A stretch of 64,000 bases of DNA from Sulfurovum xiamenensis (GTDB lineage Bacteria > Campylobacterota > Campylobacteria > Campylobacterales > Sulfurovaceae): contig NZ_JAQIBC010000007.1 in assembly GCF_030347995.1 (NCBI RefSeq), positions 3,090-67,089 on the forward strand, in the 5' to 3' direction. Shown piece by piece: positions 27,266 through 36,216 of this stretch (within the stretch, counting starts at the first letter, position 1; each line of letters begins with the position of its first letter). Made by a program: the position numbers and the translations under genes. The notes below the pieces were generated by a model that saw only the letters and a program-made list of their open reading frames with translations, was not told the origin of the DNA and ran no database searches.

Positions 27266-27817
27266 ATGTACAGTAAAAAATTCAACCCAATGATGCTATT
27301 GATACTCATCTCTCTAGTCTTTACTCAATTTTCATTTGCAAAACCAGCTGTCCAACTTAATGCAGATGTTGATATAGCTATCAAAAAATTTGAAAAAGAA
27401 GTGGTAGGAGGACCGGAATTTCTTTCAAAAGTAAAAGGATATCTTGTATTTCCTTCTGTCATCAAGGGTGGATTTATCGTTGGAGGTGAATATGGTGAAG
27501 GTGCCCTACGTATCAATGGTACAACAAAACACTTTTACAGTATGACATCCGCTTCTATAGGGTACCAAGCCGGTGTTCAAGAGCATTCTGTGCTGATCGC
27601 CTTTCTTTCAGAAGCCTCATTAAACAATTTTATTCGAAGTAATGGATGGGAAGCCGGTGTAGATGGTTCTATTACGGTAGCGGACTGGGGGAAAAATAAA
27701 GATATCACCTCTATCAGTTATGAAAAACCTATTGTGGCCTTTATCTATGGTGCAGAAGGATTAATGTTAGGTGTCAGTATAGAAGGTACAAAATTCCAAA
27801 GGATCATACCTAATTAA
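27266..27817 (+). CDS. SYLF-domain (YSC84-type) lipid-binding protein, secreted
   Basis: A 183-residue protein with an N-terminal signal peptide (to about residue 26, SFA-KPA) followed by a complete SYLF domain, with segments YLVFPSVIKGGFIVGGEYGEG, SIGYQAGVQEHSVLIAFLS and the C-terminal FIYGAEGLMLGVSIEGTKFQ, all of which match the family pattern. SYLF domains bind phosphoinositides in eukaryotes; bacterial versions are secreted or lipoproteins of unclear function. It ends with a four-base convergent overlap with the radical SAM gene. Confidence 0.88.
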   Translation: MYSKKFNPMMLLILISLVFTQFSFAKPAVQLNADVDIAIKKFEKEVVGGPEFLSKVKGYLVFPSVIKGGFIVGGEYGEGALRINGTTKHFYSMTSASIGYQAGVQEHSVLIAFLSEASLNNFIRSNGWEAGVDGSITVADWGKNKDITSISYEKPIVAFIYGAEGLMLGVSIEGTKFQRIIPN

Positions 27818-28683
27818 TCGTTAAAACGATCCTTATAAGAACACTTCTGGCAAAGTTCTTCCACCGCTTTGCCCTCTTTAAATCCCTCTACCATATCTAC
27901 AGCACGCTTTGCAGTTAGGATCTCATCCAGCGTATTTTCATGCAAATCTCCAAGTTCTATGATCCCATCACAATCCAAACAGCAAGGGACCACTTTCCCG
28001 CTGGCCAAGATAGCCACATGCGACTGTAGGCCTTGGCATGTACCATGCCCATAGTTTCTATTGTTTAAAGAAGGCCATTCAAAATAGTTGTCAAAATGTA
28101 CAAGTATTTTAGAAGCTAAACGCAGTGACTTTGGTTTCTCTTCATAAATAGTTTTAAGATCAAGTTTGGTACCAAATGCAGACGAGAGTTTTTCAAAGAG
28201 TGTTTCATTGAACCTTCGTTCACTCATCATTTCATCTAAATTCCATACACGTAAATTAATAAAGATATCTTCTCCTCTCTCTAGCTTGGCTTCACATAAC
28301 GCAAGTACGGGGTTCATATATTGTTCAAAGGTGATAGAAGTATCATTTTTATTGAAACTGTTGAGTGATATGTTGATCTGTTTTACACAAGGATGAAAAA
28401 GTGTATCATAAGAGTGTTTCTTTAAAAAGTATCCGCTGGTCGTGAGCATTGCTTTAAGCCCATGCTTGTGGATAATATTTAAATACGCATCCAGGTTGGA
28501 CAGGGTCAGAGGGTCCCCGACAACATGACAAGCAATCTCCTTGGTATAGACTTTGGCTTGTTTCAAAATGGATTCAAAAAAATCGAGGTCCATCTCTTTC
28601 GTAGGTAAAGCCTTTGTCGGACAAAAGCTGCAAGAGAGTCCACATACATTTGTCAGTTCTATGTAAATACGGTAAAAATTCAT
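27814..28683 (-). CDS. Radical SAM/SPASM protein of unknown substrate
   Basis: A 289-residue radical SAM enzyme. The [4Fe-4S] motif is CGLSCSFC at residue 14, after the common opening IELTNVC. VVGDPLTLS is the usual GGEP-like turn in altered form. The C-terminal region has a cysteine cluster (CQGLQSHVAILASGKVVPCCLDCDG and CQKCSY), which would hold auxiliary clusters as in SPASM proteins. Such enzymes act on peptides, sugars or act as anaerobic maturases; nothing adjacent looks like a precursor peptide. It is downstream of a secreted protein gene (six bases), with which it is probably co-transcribed. Confidence 0.85.
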   Translation of the reverse strand: MNFYRIYIELTNVCGLSCSFCPTKALPTKEMDLDFFESILKQAKVYTKEIACHVVGDPLTLSNLDAYLNIIHKHGLKAMLTTSGYFLKKHSYDTLFHPCVKQINISLNSFNKNDTSITFEQYMNPVLALCEAKLERGEDIFINLRVWNLDEMMSERRFNETLFEKLSSAFGTKLDLKTIYEEKPKSLRLASKILVHFDNYFEWPSLNNRNYGHGTCQGLQSHVAILASGKVVPCCLDCDGIIELGDLHENTLDEILTAKRAVDMVEGFKEGKAVEELCQKCSYKDRFND

Positions 28684-28689
28684 GGATAC

Positions 28690-29727
28690 TTATTTCATAC
28701 AGCTAGAAAGATCAGTAATATTTTTGGCACGGTTCACACAGGGTATACGAGATTGCAGATCTATGAGTTCATCTTCTATTTTATCGAGTAAACTATTTTT
28801 TTGTTTCTCATCCCAGAGTATGATCTCTTTATCCTTCTTACTTCCCATTTGTGCCTTCATTTGATTACAATATTCCATACACTGGTTGGCTGCAGCAGGG
28901 TCTTCTACTGTCTGTAAACATTCACGTGTTTTCTTCATAGATCTTAAAAGCTTGGGTAAAAATTTCTTTTGTCTTTTATAAATATCTTTAGAAATATGAT
29001 TAATAAACTGTATCCTCTCTTCATCTCTTAGATCCGTGATACTCTCAGTTGTATTTATATCACTGACATCCAAAGCAGCCTCTTTTAATATGTTATAAAA
29101 ATTTTCTGCTTTATATCTGTTCTTCGTTTTAATTTTATCTTTAAAAAGTGCAAACTCTTGTACAGGGAAATCCGGCAGAGTATACACCTCAGTAGAAGCA
29201 TTACTATCAAAAATAACTTTCGTTGCTTCTTTTACATACACAACATCCAATAGATTGGACTCTAACCTGAGAACAATATTTTTATAAATGCATTTTTTCA
29301 CACCTGCACCTTCCCACATCTCACAAGGCACACCGGCAACCGTTTCTTCACCTATTTTAGTTAAAGATGCTGTTTGATCAATACCACTGATATCATGTGA
29401 GCTTTTTTTACGTTCCAGGAGTTGTTCATTTGCATAATCAACCGTAATGACTGTATCTTTTGTATGTTTTTCAGACTTCTTTATATACTGTTTATGTTTT
29501 ATGGCACCCGTAGTCACTATGACTCCGTTCTCTTCCTCCAACTTCACTTCACCCCAGTCCTTAAAATGTAATTTTGTCTTACCATTTATACTGAGATTTG
29601 TTTCAGGTGTCAGTTGTGTACCCCCACTGATCTTATACAGAACCATACCTGACTCTACTTCAAAGGGATGCTTGAACGCTTCTGCATGCAAAAGTGTTGC
29701 CATACCAATGAATAAAATTGTTTTCAT
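28690..29727 (-). CDS. Secreted protein of unknown function
   Basis: About 345 residues, starting at the ATG at 29727 (AGGA six bases upstream) with a signal peptide (KTILFIGMATLLHA). The N-terminal half (about 20-190) looks like a beta-rich domain around EVESGMVLYKISGGTQL and GVPCEMWEGAGVKKCIY. The C-terminal half is helical and charged, with paired cysteines (CLQ, CMEYC, CVNRA, SSC). I recognise no family. It precedes the radical SAM gene in the same operon; whether the cysteines matter for that partner is unknown. Confidence 0.7.
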   Translation of the reverse strand: MKTILFIGMATLLHAEAFKHPFEVESGMVLYKISGGTQLTPETNLSINGKTKLHFKDWGEVKLEEENGVIVTTGAIKHKQYIKKSEKHTKDTVITVDYANEQLLERKKSSHDISGIDQTASLTKIGEETVAGVPCEMWEGAGVKKCIYKNIVLRLESNLLDVVYVKEATKVIFDSNASTEVYTLPDFPVQEFALFKDKIKTKNRYKAENFYNILKEAALDVSDINTTESITDLRDEERIQFINHISKDIYKRQKKFLPKLLRSMKKTRECLQTVEDPAAANQCMEYCNQMKAQMGSKKDKEIILWDEKQKNSLLDKIEDELIDLQSRIPCVNRAKNITDLSSCMK

Positions 29728-29862
29728 ATAATGTCCTATAGACATAAACATCCTTGCCGGTCAATATGATTTAATGAATGTATTGTAACATAATTATAAA
29801 CTATAAAAGATATCTATACACCATATTGCTAAAGTCATGCCATCCTAAAAACAGCACAAGGA

Positions 29863-32800
29863 TCATATTTTTCCTTTTTCATACCATTTCCTGAGCCATG
29901 CATCCATCGGGTACATAATACGGTAAATAGCCGGAACCACCAAAAGGGTCAAAATAGTGGAACTCATCAGTCCTCCGATGATCGCCAATGCCATTGGTGC
30001 ATTACTCTCATGCCCTGCTCCGCCTCCAAATGCCAGAGGAAGCATCGCACCTATCATAGCAAAAGTGGTCATTAAGATAGGACGAAGTCTTTTTTCCCCC
30101 GCTTCCAGTATGGCTTCATTCACCTCTTTACCTTCTTTGATCGCCTGATTCGCAAAGTCGACCACCAAAATTGCATTCTTTCCTACCATTCCAAGCAGGA
30201 GAATGATCCCGATCATGACAAAGAGAGAGAAATTGTTTCCTGTCAAATAGAGTGCCACGATAACCCCTGTAAAGGAAAGTGGCATGGCTACCATAATAAT
30301 GAATGGCTGAATGATAGACTCATACAGTGCAGCAAGGATCAGATAGATCAAAATGACTGCCAAGAGTACTGCAGCACCAAACGCAGCATTCGTATCCGCC
30401 ATATTTTCAATATCTCCCGTATAACGGTAATTATATCCTACAGGCAGTATTTCACCGATTTTATCATCCACTACTTTCATAATAACATCTAAACTGGTCT
30501 CATACATACCTGATGTCACCATCACTTTACGCTCACGGTCGTAACGGTTGATGGATGCTGTACCGGTATGCTCTTCAAAAGTGATCAATCCTTCAAGCGA
30601 AACAAATTCACCGTCACTGTTTTTGACCTGGAGTTTTTTAATATCATCGATCGTGCTTCGATATTGATCTTCAAAACGCAAGGTAATATCAAACTCACGG
30701 CCATTCTCTTCGTAGTAGGATATTGCTCTGTCACTTGAATAGGCACTTGACAAGATACCTGCGATCTCATCGGCACTTACGCCAGAGCGCTGTGCATTTT
30801 CTCTTAAAATATCGATTTTTATTTCTGGTTTTCCACTCTCATAGTCTCTATCGATACCTACTGCACCTTTAGTCTCTTTGAGTAGATCCATCAATTTCTG
30901 TGTCGTTTTATTCAGTACCTCAAGATCATCTCCGGTTACAACGATCTGTATGGGTGCATTACTGCTACCCGTATCAAACGGTGCAACCTCTTCAACCGTC
31001 ACGACCATATCTTTGATCGTCTTGAATTCATTGGTATACTGCTGTACAACATCTTCTTGAGAAACAGACCTCTGCGCTACAGGTTTGAGCTTTGCATAGA
31101 TCTTTGCTTTATGTATCTCCTTGGCACTGTTATAACCAATGGACAATACAGAATACTCTATATTCTCATCACTCTCCATTTTCTCAAGTAGAGGCTTCAT
31201 TTTTTTCTTCATCTCTTCCAAGCTTATTCCTACCGGTGCCTTGGTAAATACCTGAAACTCACTGTTGTCCTGCATCGGCACGAAATCCATTCCTGTAGAG
31301 AGTTTGGTTGAGGAAACCAATACACCGATCGTGACCAGAATAGTGATCCATTTAAAACGGATCAATGGTTTGAGTAGCGCTACATACGCTCTGTCTAGTT
31401 TGACAAAAAGTGGCTCTGTCAAATGAAAAAATTTACTCTCCTTGGCACTTAATACCCTTGCTCCGACCGTCGGGATGAACATTACTGCAACCAGATAAGA
31501 GATCACAACCCCTGCAGCTACGGTCATCGCAAAAGAATTAAAGAACATACCCACGATACCATCCATAAAAGCCACAGGTACAAATACTGCTAACAACACT
31601 GAAGAGATCGCCAAGATGGAAAATGACACCTCTTTGATCCCTTCAAGAGATGCTTTAAATGGCTCCATTCCTGCTTCCATCTTTTTAGTAATGTTTTCAA
31701 TCACAACGATCGCATCATCAATAAAGATACCGATAGCCAGTGTAAGTCCTATCAGTGTCAATTTATTCAGATCATACCCCAACCAGTCAATAATGGCAAA
31801 TGTCCCAATGATCGATGTAGGAATGGCCAATGCAGAAACGATCGTTGCAGTCACATTTCTAAGAAAGAAGAATACAATGATGATCGCCAGTATGGATCCA
31901 TAGATAAGGTCAAAGGTCACATTGTCTATATTGACCATGATCTTGTCGCTCTGGTCCTGAAGCAATTGCAGAGTGTAGTCTTCACCTGCAATTGTTTTAA
32001 GGCGAGGCATTACCTCTTTTACCCCGTGAATGATATCCAATACATTTTCACCGGAGATCTTTTTCACCTCAAGCATCACACCTTGATTCCCATTGTATGA
32101 GGAATAACTGCTGCTGTCACTCAATCCATCTATAACACGTGCAACATCTTTCAGTTTGATTCCCGGTTTAATGATCAACTCTCGAAGATCCTCCACACTG
32201 ATGGCATCCGCTTTCACCTTGATCACGGTCTCTTTTTGATCACTGATAAGCTTACCTGCCCCTTGGTTAATGTTCTGAGCAGCAACGATATTTTGAACAT
32301 CAAGAGGTGTAAGATCATATTTATTGAGTTTAAAAGGGTCAACAAAAATCCGTACTTCTCTATCCTGATACCCAATGATATTGACTTCACCTACACCTTT
32401 GATCCGTTGTAGTTTAGGTTTGATCTTCTCATCTGCCATTCGCATCAGTGCAGTCACATCACCTGTTTTAGTAGCAATGAAGAGGTTGATCACCACGCCA
32501 CTTGCACCCAGTTTTTTTACGATCGGTTTCTCCACTTCATTAGGAAGCAGTACAGAACCGATCTTGTCACGTACATCATTGGTCGCTTCATCGATATCTT
32601 TAAAAAGCTCAAACTGTATGGTGACAGTACTGAATCCTTCATAAGAGGTTGACATCAGTTTATCGATCCCATCGATCCCGCTGACCGCCTCTTCCAGTTT
32701 ATCTGTCACTTTGGTTTCCACGGTACTGGCATCAGCACCATCGTAAGTCGTTTGAATGGTTACAACGGGGAAATCGACATTGGGAAAAAGATTGACAGGC

Positions 32801-32889
32801 ATCGTGTTATAGGACATTAATCCAAATACTATAAAGGACAATACCCCCATCAATGTTGTGATAGGTCTGTTTATGGAAAATTTATACAT
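29863..32889 (-). CDS. RND-family efflux permease (AcrB/MexF-like)
   Basis: A 1008-residue proton-driven inner-membrane pump of the HAE-1 group, with 12 membrane segments and two large periplasmic loops. It opens with INRPITTLM and contains the two porter regions, the DDAIVVIENITKKME segment in TM4 (proton-relay Asp pair) and GKNAILVVDFANQAIKEG in TM10-11. QDREVRIFVD and the Thr-Gly sequences are those of drug or solvent exporters rather than CusA-type metal pumps. It is slightly shorter than AcrB. It is the last gene of the tetR-tolC-mfp-rnd operon, six bases after the adaptor gene. Confidence 0.93.
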   Translation of the reverse strand: MYKFSINRPITTLMGVLSFIVFGLMSYNTMPVNLFPNVDFPVVTIQTTYDGADASTVETKVTDKLEEAVSGIDGIDKLMSTSYEGFSTVTIQFELFKDIDEATNDVRDKIGSVLLPNEVEKPIVKKLGASGVVINLFIATKTGDVTALMRMADEKIKPKLQRIKGVGEVNIIGYQDREVRIFVDPFKLNKYDLTPLDVQNIVAAQNINQGAGKLISDQKETVIKVKADAISVEDLRELIIKPGIKLKDVARVIDGLSDSSSYSSYNGNQGVMLEVKKISGENVLDIIHGVKEVMPRLKTIAGEDYTLQLLQDQSDKIMVNIDNVTFDLIYGSILAIIIVFFFLRNVTATIVSALAIPTSIIGTFAIIDWLGYDLNKLTLIGLTLAIGIFIDDAIVVIENITKKMEAGMEPFKASLEGIKEVSFSILAISSVLLAVFVPVAFMDGIVGMFFNSFAMTVAAGVVISYLVAVMFIPTVGARVLSAKESKFFHLTEPLFVKLDRAYVALLKPLIRFKWITILVTIGVLVSSTKLSTGMDFVPMQDNSEFQVFTKAPVGISLEEMKKKMKPLLEKMESDENIEYSVLSIGYNSAKEIHKAKIYAKLKPVAQRSVSQEDVVQQYTNEFKTIKDMVVTVEEVAPFDTGSSNAPIQIVVTGDDLEVLNKTTQKLMDLLKETKGAVGIDRDYESGKPEIKIDILRENAQRSGVSADEIAGILSSAYSSDRAISYYEENGREFDITLRFEDQYRSTIDDIKKLQVKNSDGEFVSLEGLITFEEHTGTASINRYDRERKVMVTSGMYETSLDVIMKVVDDKIGEILPVGYNYRYTGDIENMADTNAAFGAAVLLAVILIYLILAALYESIIQPFIIMVAMPLSFTGVIVALYLTGNNFSLFVMIGIILLLGMVGKNAILVVDFANQAIKEGKEVNEAILEAGEKRLRPILMTTFAMIGAMLPLAFGGGAGHESNAPMALAIIGGLMSSTILTLLVVPAIYRIMYPMDAWLRKWYEKGKI

Positions 32890-32895
32890 GCATTC

Positions 32896-33594
32896 CTACT
32901 TTACTGTAATGTATCCATCACCAAAGAGTCCCACAGGGAAACGCTCAGCTTTGACCTCTGCCAACATCTTTCTTGATCTGGAATCGATGGTTGGATAGAT
33001 TTTGTAAATCGTTCCGGTATAGAGAGTATCATCCCCGTCTACTTTGTATTTAAAACTGTCACCGACCTTTACTTTCTTATGATATTTCTGATCGAATTTT
33101 AAAATAAGCTTGCGTGCCTTGAGACTTTGTATATCGTATACTTCTGTGATCATTTGACCGCTGACCACATCTCCGACTTCAATATGCTTTGCAGTGATAA
33201 TTCCGTCAAAAGGGGCACGCAGATAGGTTTTCTCTAAAAGTGCATCCTGATACTTAAGTTGGACTTTTGCATTATCATATTTATAGGCATAACTCTCAAA
33301 CAAAGAGACATTAATATGCTGCTGCACCTTTTTTTGTCGTTCATAATCACTTTGCGCATATTTCAAAGCCACTTTTGAAACTTCAACCATCGCTTCAATA
33401 TCATCATTGAGTAGCTCAGCGAGCAGTTCATCTTTTTTCACAACTGAACCGATGTCCACCTTCATCTCTCCAACAATTCCGCTGCTGCTGAATGCCAAAG
33501 AGGCACTCTTTTCCGCTTTGACATCAAATGTCGCATAGATCTCCTCTGCATTCAAATGCAATACTGCAAATAGTAAAACGATCATTTTTTTCAT
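32896..33594 (-). CDS. RND periplasmic adaptor (membrane fusion protein), short form
   Basis: A 232-residue HlyD/AcrA-type adaptor linking the pump to TolC. It has a signal peptide (MIVLLFAVLHLNA), a lipoyl/barrel-sandwich half motif (SGIVGEMKVDIGSVVKKDELLAEL), a short helical hairpin and the second lipoyl half (LRAPFDGIITAKHIEVGDVV), then a beta-barrel. It is well below the usual 350-400 residues: the hairpin is shortened and the membrane-proximal domain appears missing. The gene overlaps tolC by four bases and precedes the permease by six. Confidence 0.88.
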   Translation of the reverse strand: MKKMIVLLFAVLHLNAEEIYATFDVKAEKSASLAFSSSGIVGEMKVDIGSVVKKDELLAELLNDDIEAMVEVSKVALKYAQSDYERQKKVQQHINVSLFESYAYKYDNAKVQLKYQDALLEKTYLRAPFDGIITAKHIEVGDVVSGQMITEVYDIQSLKARKLILKFDQKYHKKVKVGDSFKYKVDGDDTLYTGTIYKIYPTIDSRSRKMLAEVKAERFPVGLFGDGYITVK

Positions 33595-34838
33595 TTAATA
33601 AACTCCTTTGGGTCTTTCCCTGCATAATAGTAATAGATCGATTTTCCGATCTCATAATCATAAAGTGTCTCTTTGTATCGTGACTGCGCAACTGTCTTTT
33701 GGGTCAATGCATCAAGAAAAGCAATATTGTCGATCAACCCAACCTCAAATTTCTTTTTAAGCACATCATACGTACTTTTTGCAGCACGCAAAGCACTTTT
33801 GGCACTTTTAAGTCTTGTACGTATTGTTTCTAAACTTTTTTGTGACAGATCATAATTTATTTGCTGTTCTTTTTTTGCATGATTGATCTCTGAGAGCAAT
33901 GCCAACTTCTGATACTTTACTGCTTCACTCTCTTTTGCCATTTTTCCGTTGTCAAAAAGTCTCATGTTCACCGAGATCATTAATTTGTTTTGATGATCCA
34001 ATAGTAAGCCATCTCCACTAAGATCACCCATAGAAACGGTATCATCAAAACGTGATTTATTATAGGTATCAGATATGCTTATCTGGGGTTTGTATCCTGC
34101 ATCGATGGCATTGGACTGTTCACCGATGGCATTGGCATTGGCTTCAAGTATTTTAATATTTTCAAAAGTTTCAAACCTTACATTTTCAGGTTCTTTAAAA
34201 GAGTCACTTTGTAACTGTGAAACAGGCAGACCGCTTAGAAGCTGTAGATTTTTTTCACTTCGTATCAGTTCCAAACGCGTATTCGCCATCGTATAGTTAT
34301 TACTGTCAAATTCCGCCTGAAGTTTATCTACTTCTTCTTGTGTAGAGAGGCCTGCACTCTTAAACTTTTTGATACGCTTGATCTGTGCACTCAACTCAAC
34401 AGAACGTTCTTCCAGGGCTTGCAGTGTTGCCTTGAGCTTCTGCAATCCGTAATAATGATGTACGATCTCAAGCGTGATACTTTTTTCAAACGCACTTTTT
34501 TCAAAAAGAGCTGCTTCATGTTCAAATCGCTTAGCATCAAGTAAGGCACTTTTTCTGCCACCGTCATAAATCTCAAAGTTCACCGTAGCAAATGCACTTG
34601 AAGTTTGTCCCGGGTTCACTATATTTGTTGGAGAGACATAGCTATGGCTTGCTCCGATATCCACAGTTGGCCAGTAAGCACTTTTGGCTGCCTCCATCTC
34701 TTCTTGTTTTGCTTTGATACGTATCTCTTTTGCTGTGATCAATCCGTTCTCTTTATTGGCATTTTCTACCAACGTTCTCAAACCATAACTTTGAGCAAAT
34801 ATACATAAAGGTAATAACAAACCTAAAAAAATTCTCAT
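33591..34838 (-). CDS. TolC-family outer-membrane efflux protein
   Basis: A 415-residue outer-membrane channel subunit. After a signal peptide (RIFLGLLLPLCIFA) it shows the internal duplication of long alpha-helical hairpins typical of TolC, with repeated heptads (AELSAQIKRIKKFKSAGLST and KSTYDVLKKKFEVGLIDN) and the PQISISDTYN strand-type segment between them. The GLST and GLID turns mark equivalent positions in the two repeats. The gene is followed by the adaptor with a four-base overlap and preceded by tetR. Confidence 0.9.
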   Translation of the reverse strand: MRIFLGLLLPLCIFAQSYGLRTLVENANKENGLITAKEIRIKAKQEEMEAAKSAYWPTVDIGASHSYVSPTNIVNPGQTSSAFATVNFEIYDGGRKSALLDAKRFEHEAALFEKSAFEKSITLEIVHHYYGLQKLKATLQALEERSVELSAQIKRIKKFKSAGLSTQEEVDKLQAEFDSNNYTMANTRLELIRSEKNLQLLSGLPVSQLQSDSFKEPENVRFETFENIKILEANANAIGEQSNAIDAGYKPQISISDTYNKSRFDDTVSMGDLSGDGLLLDHQNKLMISVNMRLFDNGKMAKESEAVKYQKLALLSEINHAKKEQQINYDLSQKSLETIRTRLKSAKSALRAAKSTYDVLKKKFEVGLIDNIAFLDALTQKTVAQSRYKETLYDYEIGKSIYYYYAGKDPKEFIK

Positions 34839-34850
34839 CTACTATCCTTC

Positions 34851-35432
34851 TTATTTAGATGGCAAGATCATGTCCAAAAACAGATCTATCTCTTTTTTGA
34901 TATCACATGACTCTAAACGGGAGTCCACGACCAAACCTGTAGCAAACAAAGTTAAAGAACTGGAAGAAATAGGCATAGTCTTCTCAATTTCTCCTGAAGC
35001 TTTGCCCGCTTCTAAAATCAGATCGAGTATCATGGTAAATTTCTTTCTGCACTCTTCACTGAAAACCAGCATTGCTTCTGGTTCACTAGAGAGTGAAATA
35101 GCAAGAAATTCCTGATACACATTAAGATGCTTCCCTGCTATCTCATTTTCAAACAAGAAATAGAGGAAATGAAACAGTTTCTCTCTTGTAGTGATGGGTG
35201 TGTCCACTAATGCCAATAACTCTTTTTCATGATCGGAAATAAAAGTTGTAATGATTTCAAAAACAATATCTTCCTTGTTTTCAAAATACTCATAGATCGT
35301 TCCTTTTCCCACACCTGCTGTTTTTGCGATCTGTGATATGGTAAGTGAATTTATCCCCTGTTCCAAGAGTAATTCTCTACATGAAAGTGCTATATTCCTA
35401 CGCTTTTCTTCCTTATTTACGATAATTGCCAT
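34851..35432 (-). CDS. TetR/AcrR family transcriptional regulator of the RND operon
   Basis: A 193-residue repressor-type protein. The N-terminal helix-turn-helix (about 10-57) includes INSLTISQIAKTAGVGKGTIYEYFENKEDIVFEI, split here between the second and third helices, in good agreement with the TetR family. The C-terminal ligand domain (about 65-193) is helical and unassigned. It is the first gene of the operon and its start lies just after a perfect TGACCG-T-CGGTCA palindrome, so it most likely represses its own operon. Likely effectors are efflux substrates. Confidence 0.9.
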   Translation of the reverse strand: MAIIVNKEEKRRNIALSCRELLLEQGINSLTISQIAKTAGVGKGTIYEYFENKEDIVFEIITTFISDHEKELLALVDTPITTREKLFHFLYFLFENEIAGKHLNVYQEFLAISLSSEPEAMLVFSEECRKKFTMILDLILEAGKASGEIEKTMPISSSSLTLFATGLVVDSRLESCDIKKEIDLFLDMILPSK

Positions 35433-35450
35433 AGTATTCCTTTATATGAC

Positions 35451-35463
35451 TGACCGTCGGTCA
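35451..35463. promoter_or_regulatory. TetR-type operator upstream of the efflux operon
   Basis: A perfect 13-base palindrome TGACCG-T-CGGTCA sits 18 bases upstream of the tetR start codon. An outer TGAC and TTGA extend it slightly. On the minus strand the TTGACC at its edge could also serve as a -35 element, and a TATACT lies just upstream, so occupation would block transcription. Such TGACCGNCGGTCA sequences are classical TetR/AcrR-family targets. Confidence 0.7.
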
Positions 35464-35568
35464 ATGAAAGAAGTATAGCATATTTTATTTATAATTACAT
35501 TTTGGATCTCTTATATAGATCTACTGACCATTTTGTAATTTTTAAGCATTCTATTTTGAGTATACAGT

Positions 35569-36216
35569 TTAACCCACTATCTTCTTAAGCCTGTTTATCA
35601 ATTCTATCAACGTTACCCAAAACACTCCCAGCCCTATGCCTGCAAGCACATCACTCAACCAATGTACATCCAGATAAACTCTAGAAAAAGCAATGATAAT
35701 TGGCCAAACGATACAAGCCATCACTATGACTGATCGTAAACCCAGAGAAGAGACTCTTTGAGCAAGTATAAAATAAAGAGCCAATGCCATGGCAGTTGCC
35801 ATTGTTGCATGCCCTGAGGGGAAAGAGTGGGTTGCTATCGAAAGTATATCTGAACTCGGTCTTACACGTTGCACGATCATTTTGATAAAAATATAGGCTA
35901 TATTTGCACCTAATACAGCAAAGAAATAGAACAAAAGATCGTTATACCATCTCTTATAGACCAAAAAAAGCATCATCAATAGTGAAAAAACAAAAATACC
36001 TATCGCACCGTTGAAATGGGTCAGCGTAACCATAAACTTAGTCAATAATGGAGTTTGTATAGCATTGATATGGGTCTCTATCCATCGATCTATCACAAGG
36101 ATATACTCTTTTTCTACCACATCTTCTGTAATTTTTGCAAACAGATAAAAACCTAGAATATTCATTATGATCACTGCTTTGTTTGTAAAAAAAAATGTGA
36201 ATACTTTAGTTTTCAT
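35569..36216 (-). CDS. PAP2-family membrane phosphatase
   Basis: A 215-residue integral membrane phosphatase with about six spans. The three PAP2 motifs are present: KMIVQRVRPSS (KXXXXXXRP), PSGHATMAT (PSGH) and SRVYLDVHWLSDVLAG (SRXXXXXHXXXD). Family members dephosphorylate phosphatidic acid, phosphatidylglycerophosphate or undecaprenyl pyrophosphate. It overlaps the upstream MFS gene by 11 bases. The specific lipid substrate is not evident. Confidence 0.92.
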   Translation of the reverse strand: MKTKVFTFFFTNKAVIIMNILGFYLFAKITEDVVEKEYILVIDRWIETHINAIQTPLLTKFMVTLTHFNGAIGIFVFSLLMMLFLVYKRWYNDLLFYFFAVLGANIAYIFIKMIVQRVRPSSDILSIATHSFPSGHATMATAMALALYFILAQRVSSLGLRSVIVMACIVWPIIIAFSRVYLDVHWLSDVLAGIGLGVFWVTLIELINRLKKIVG

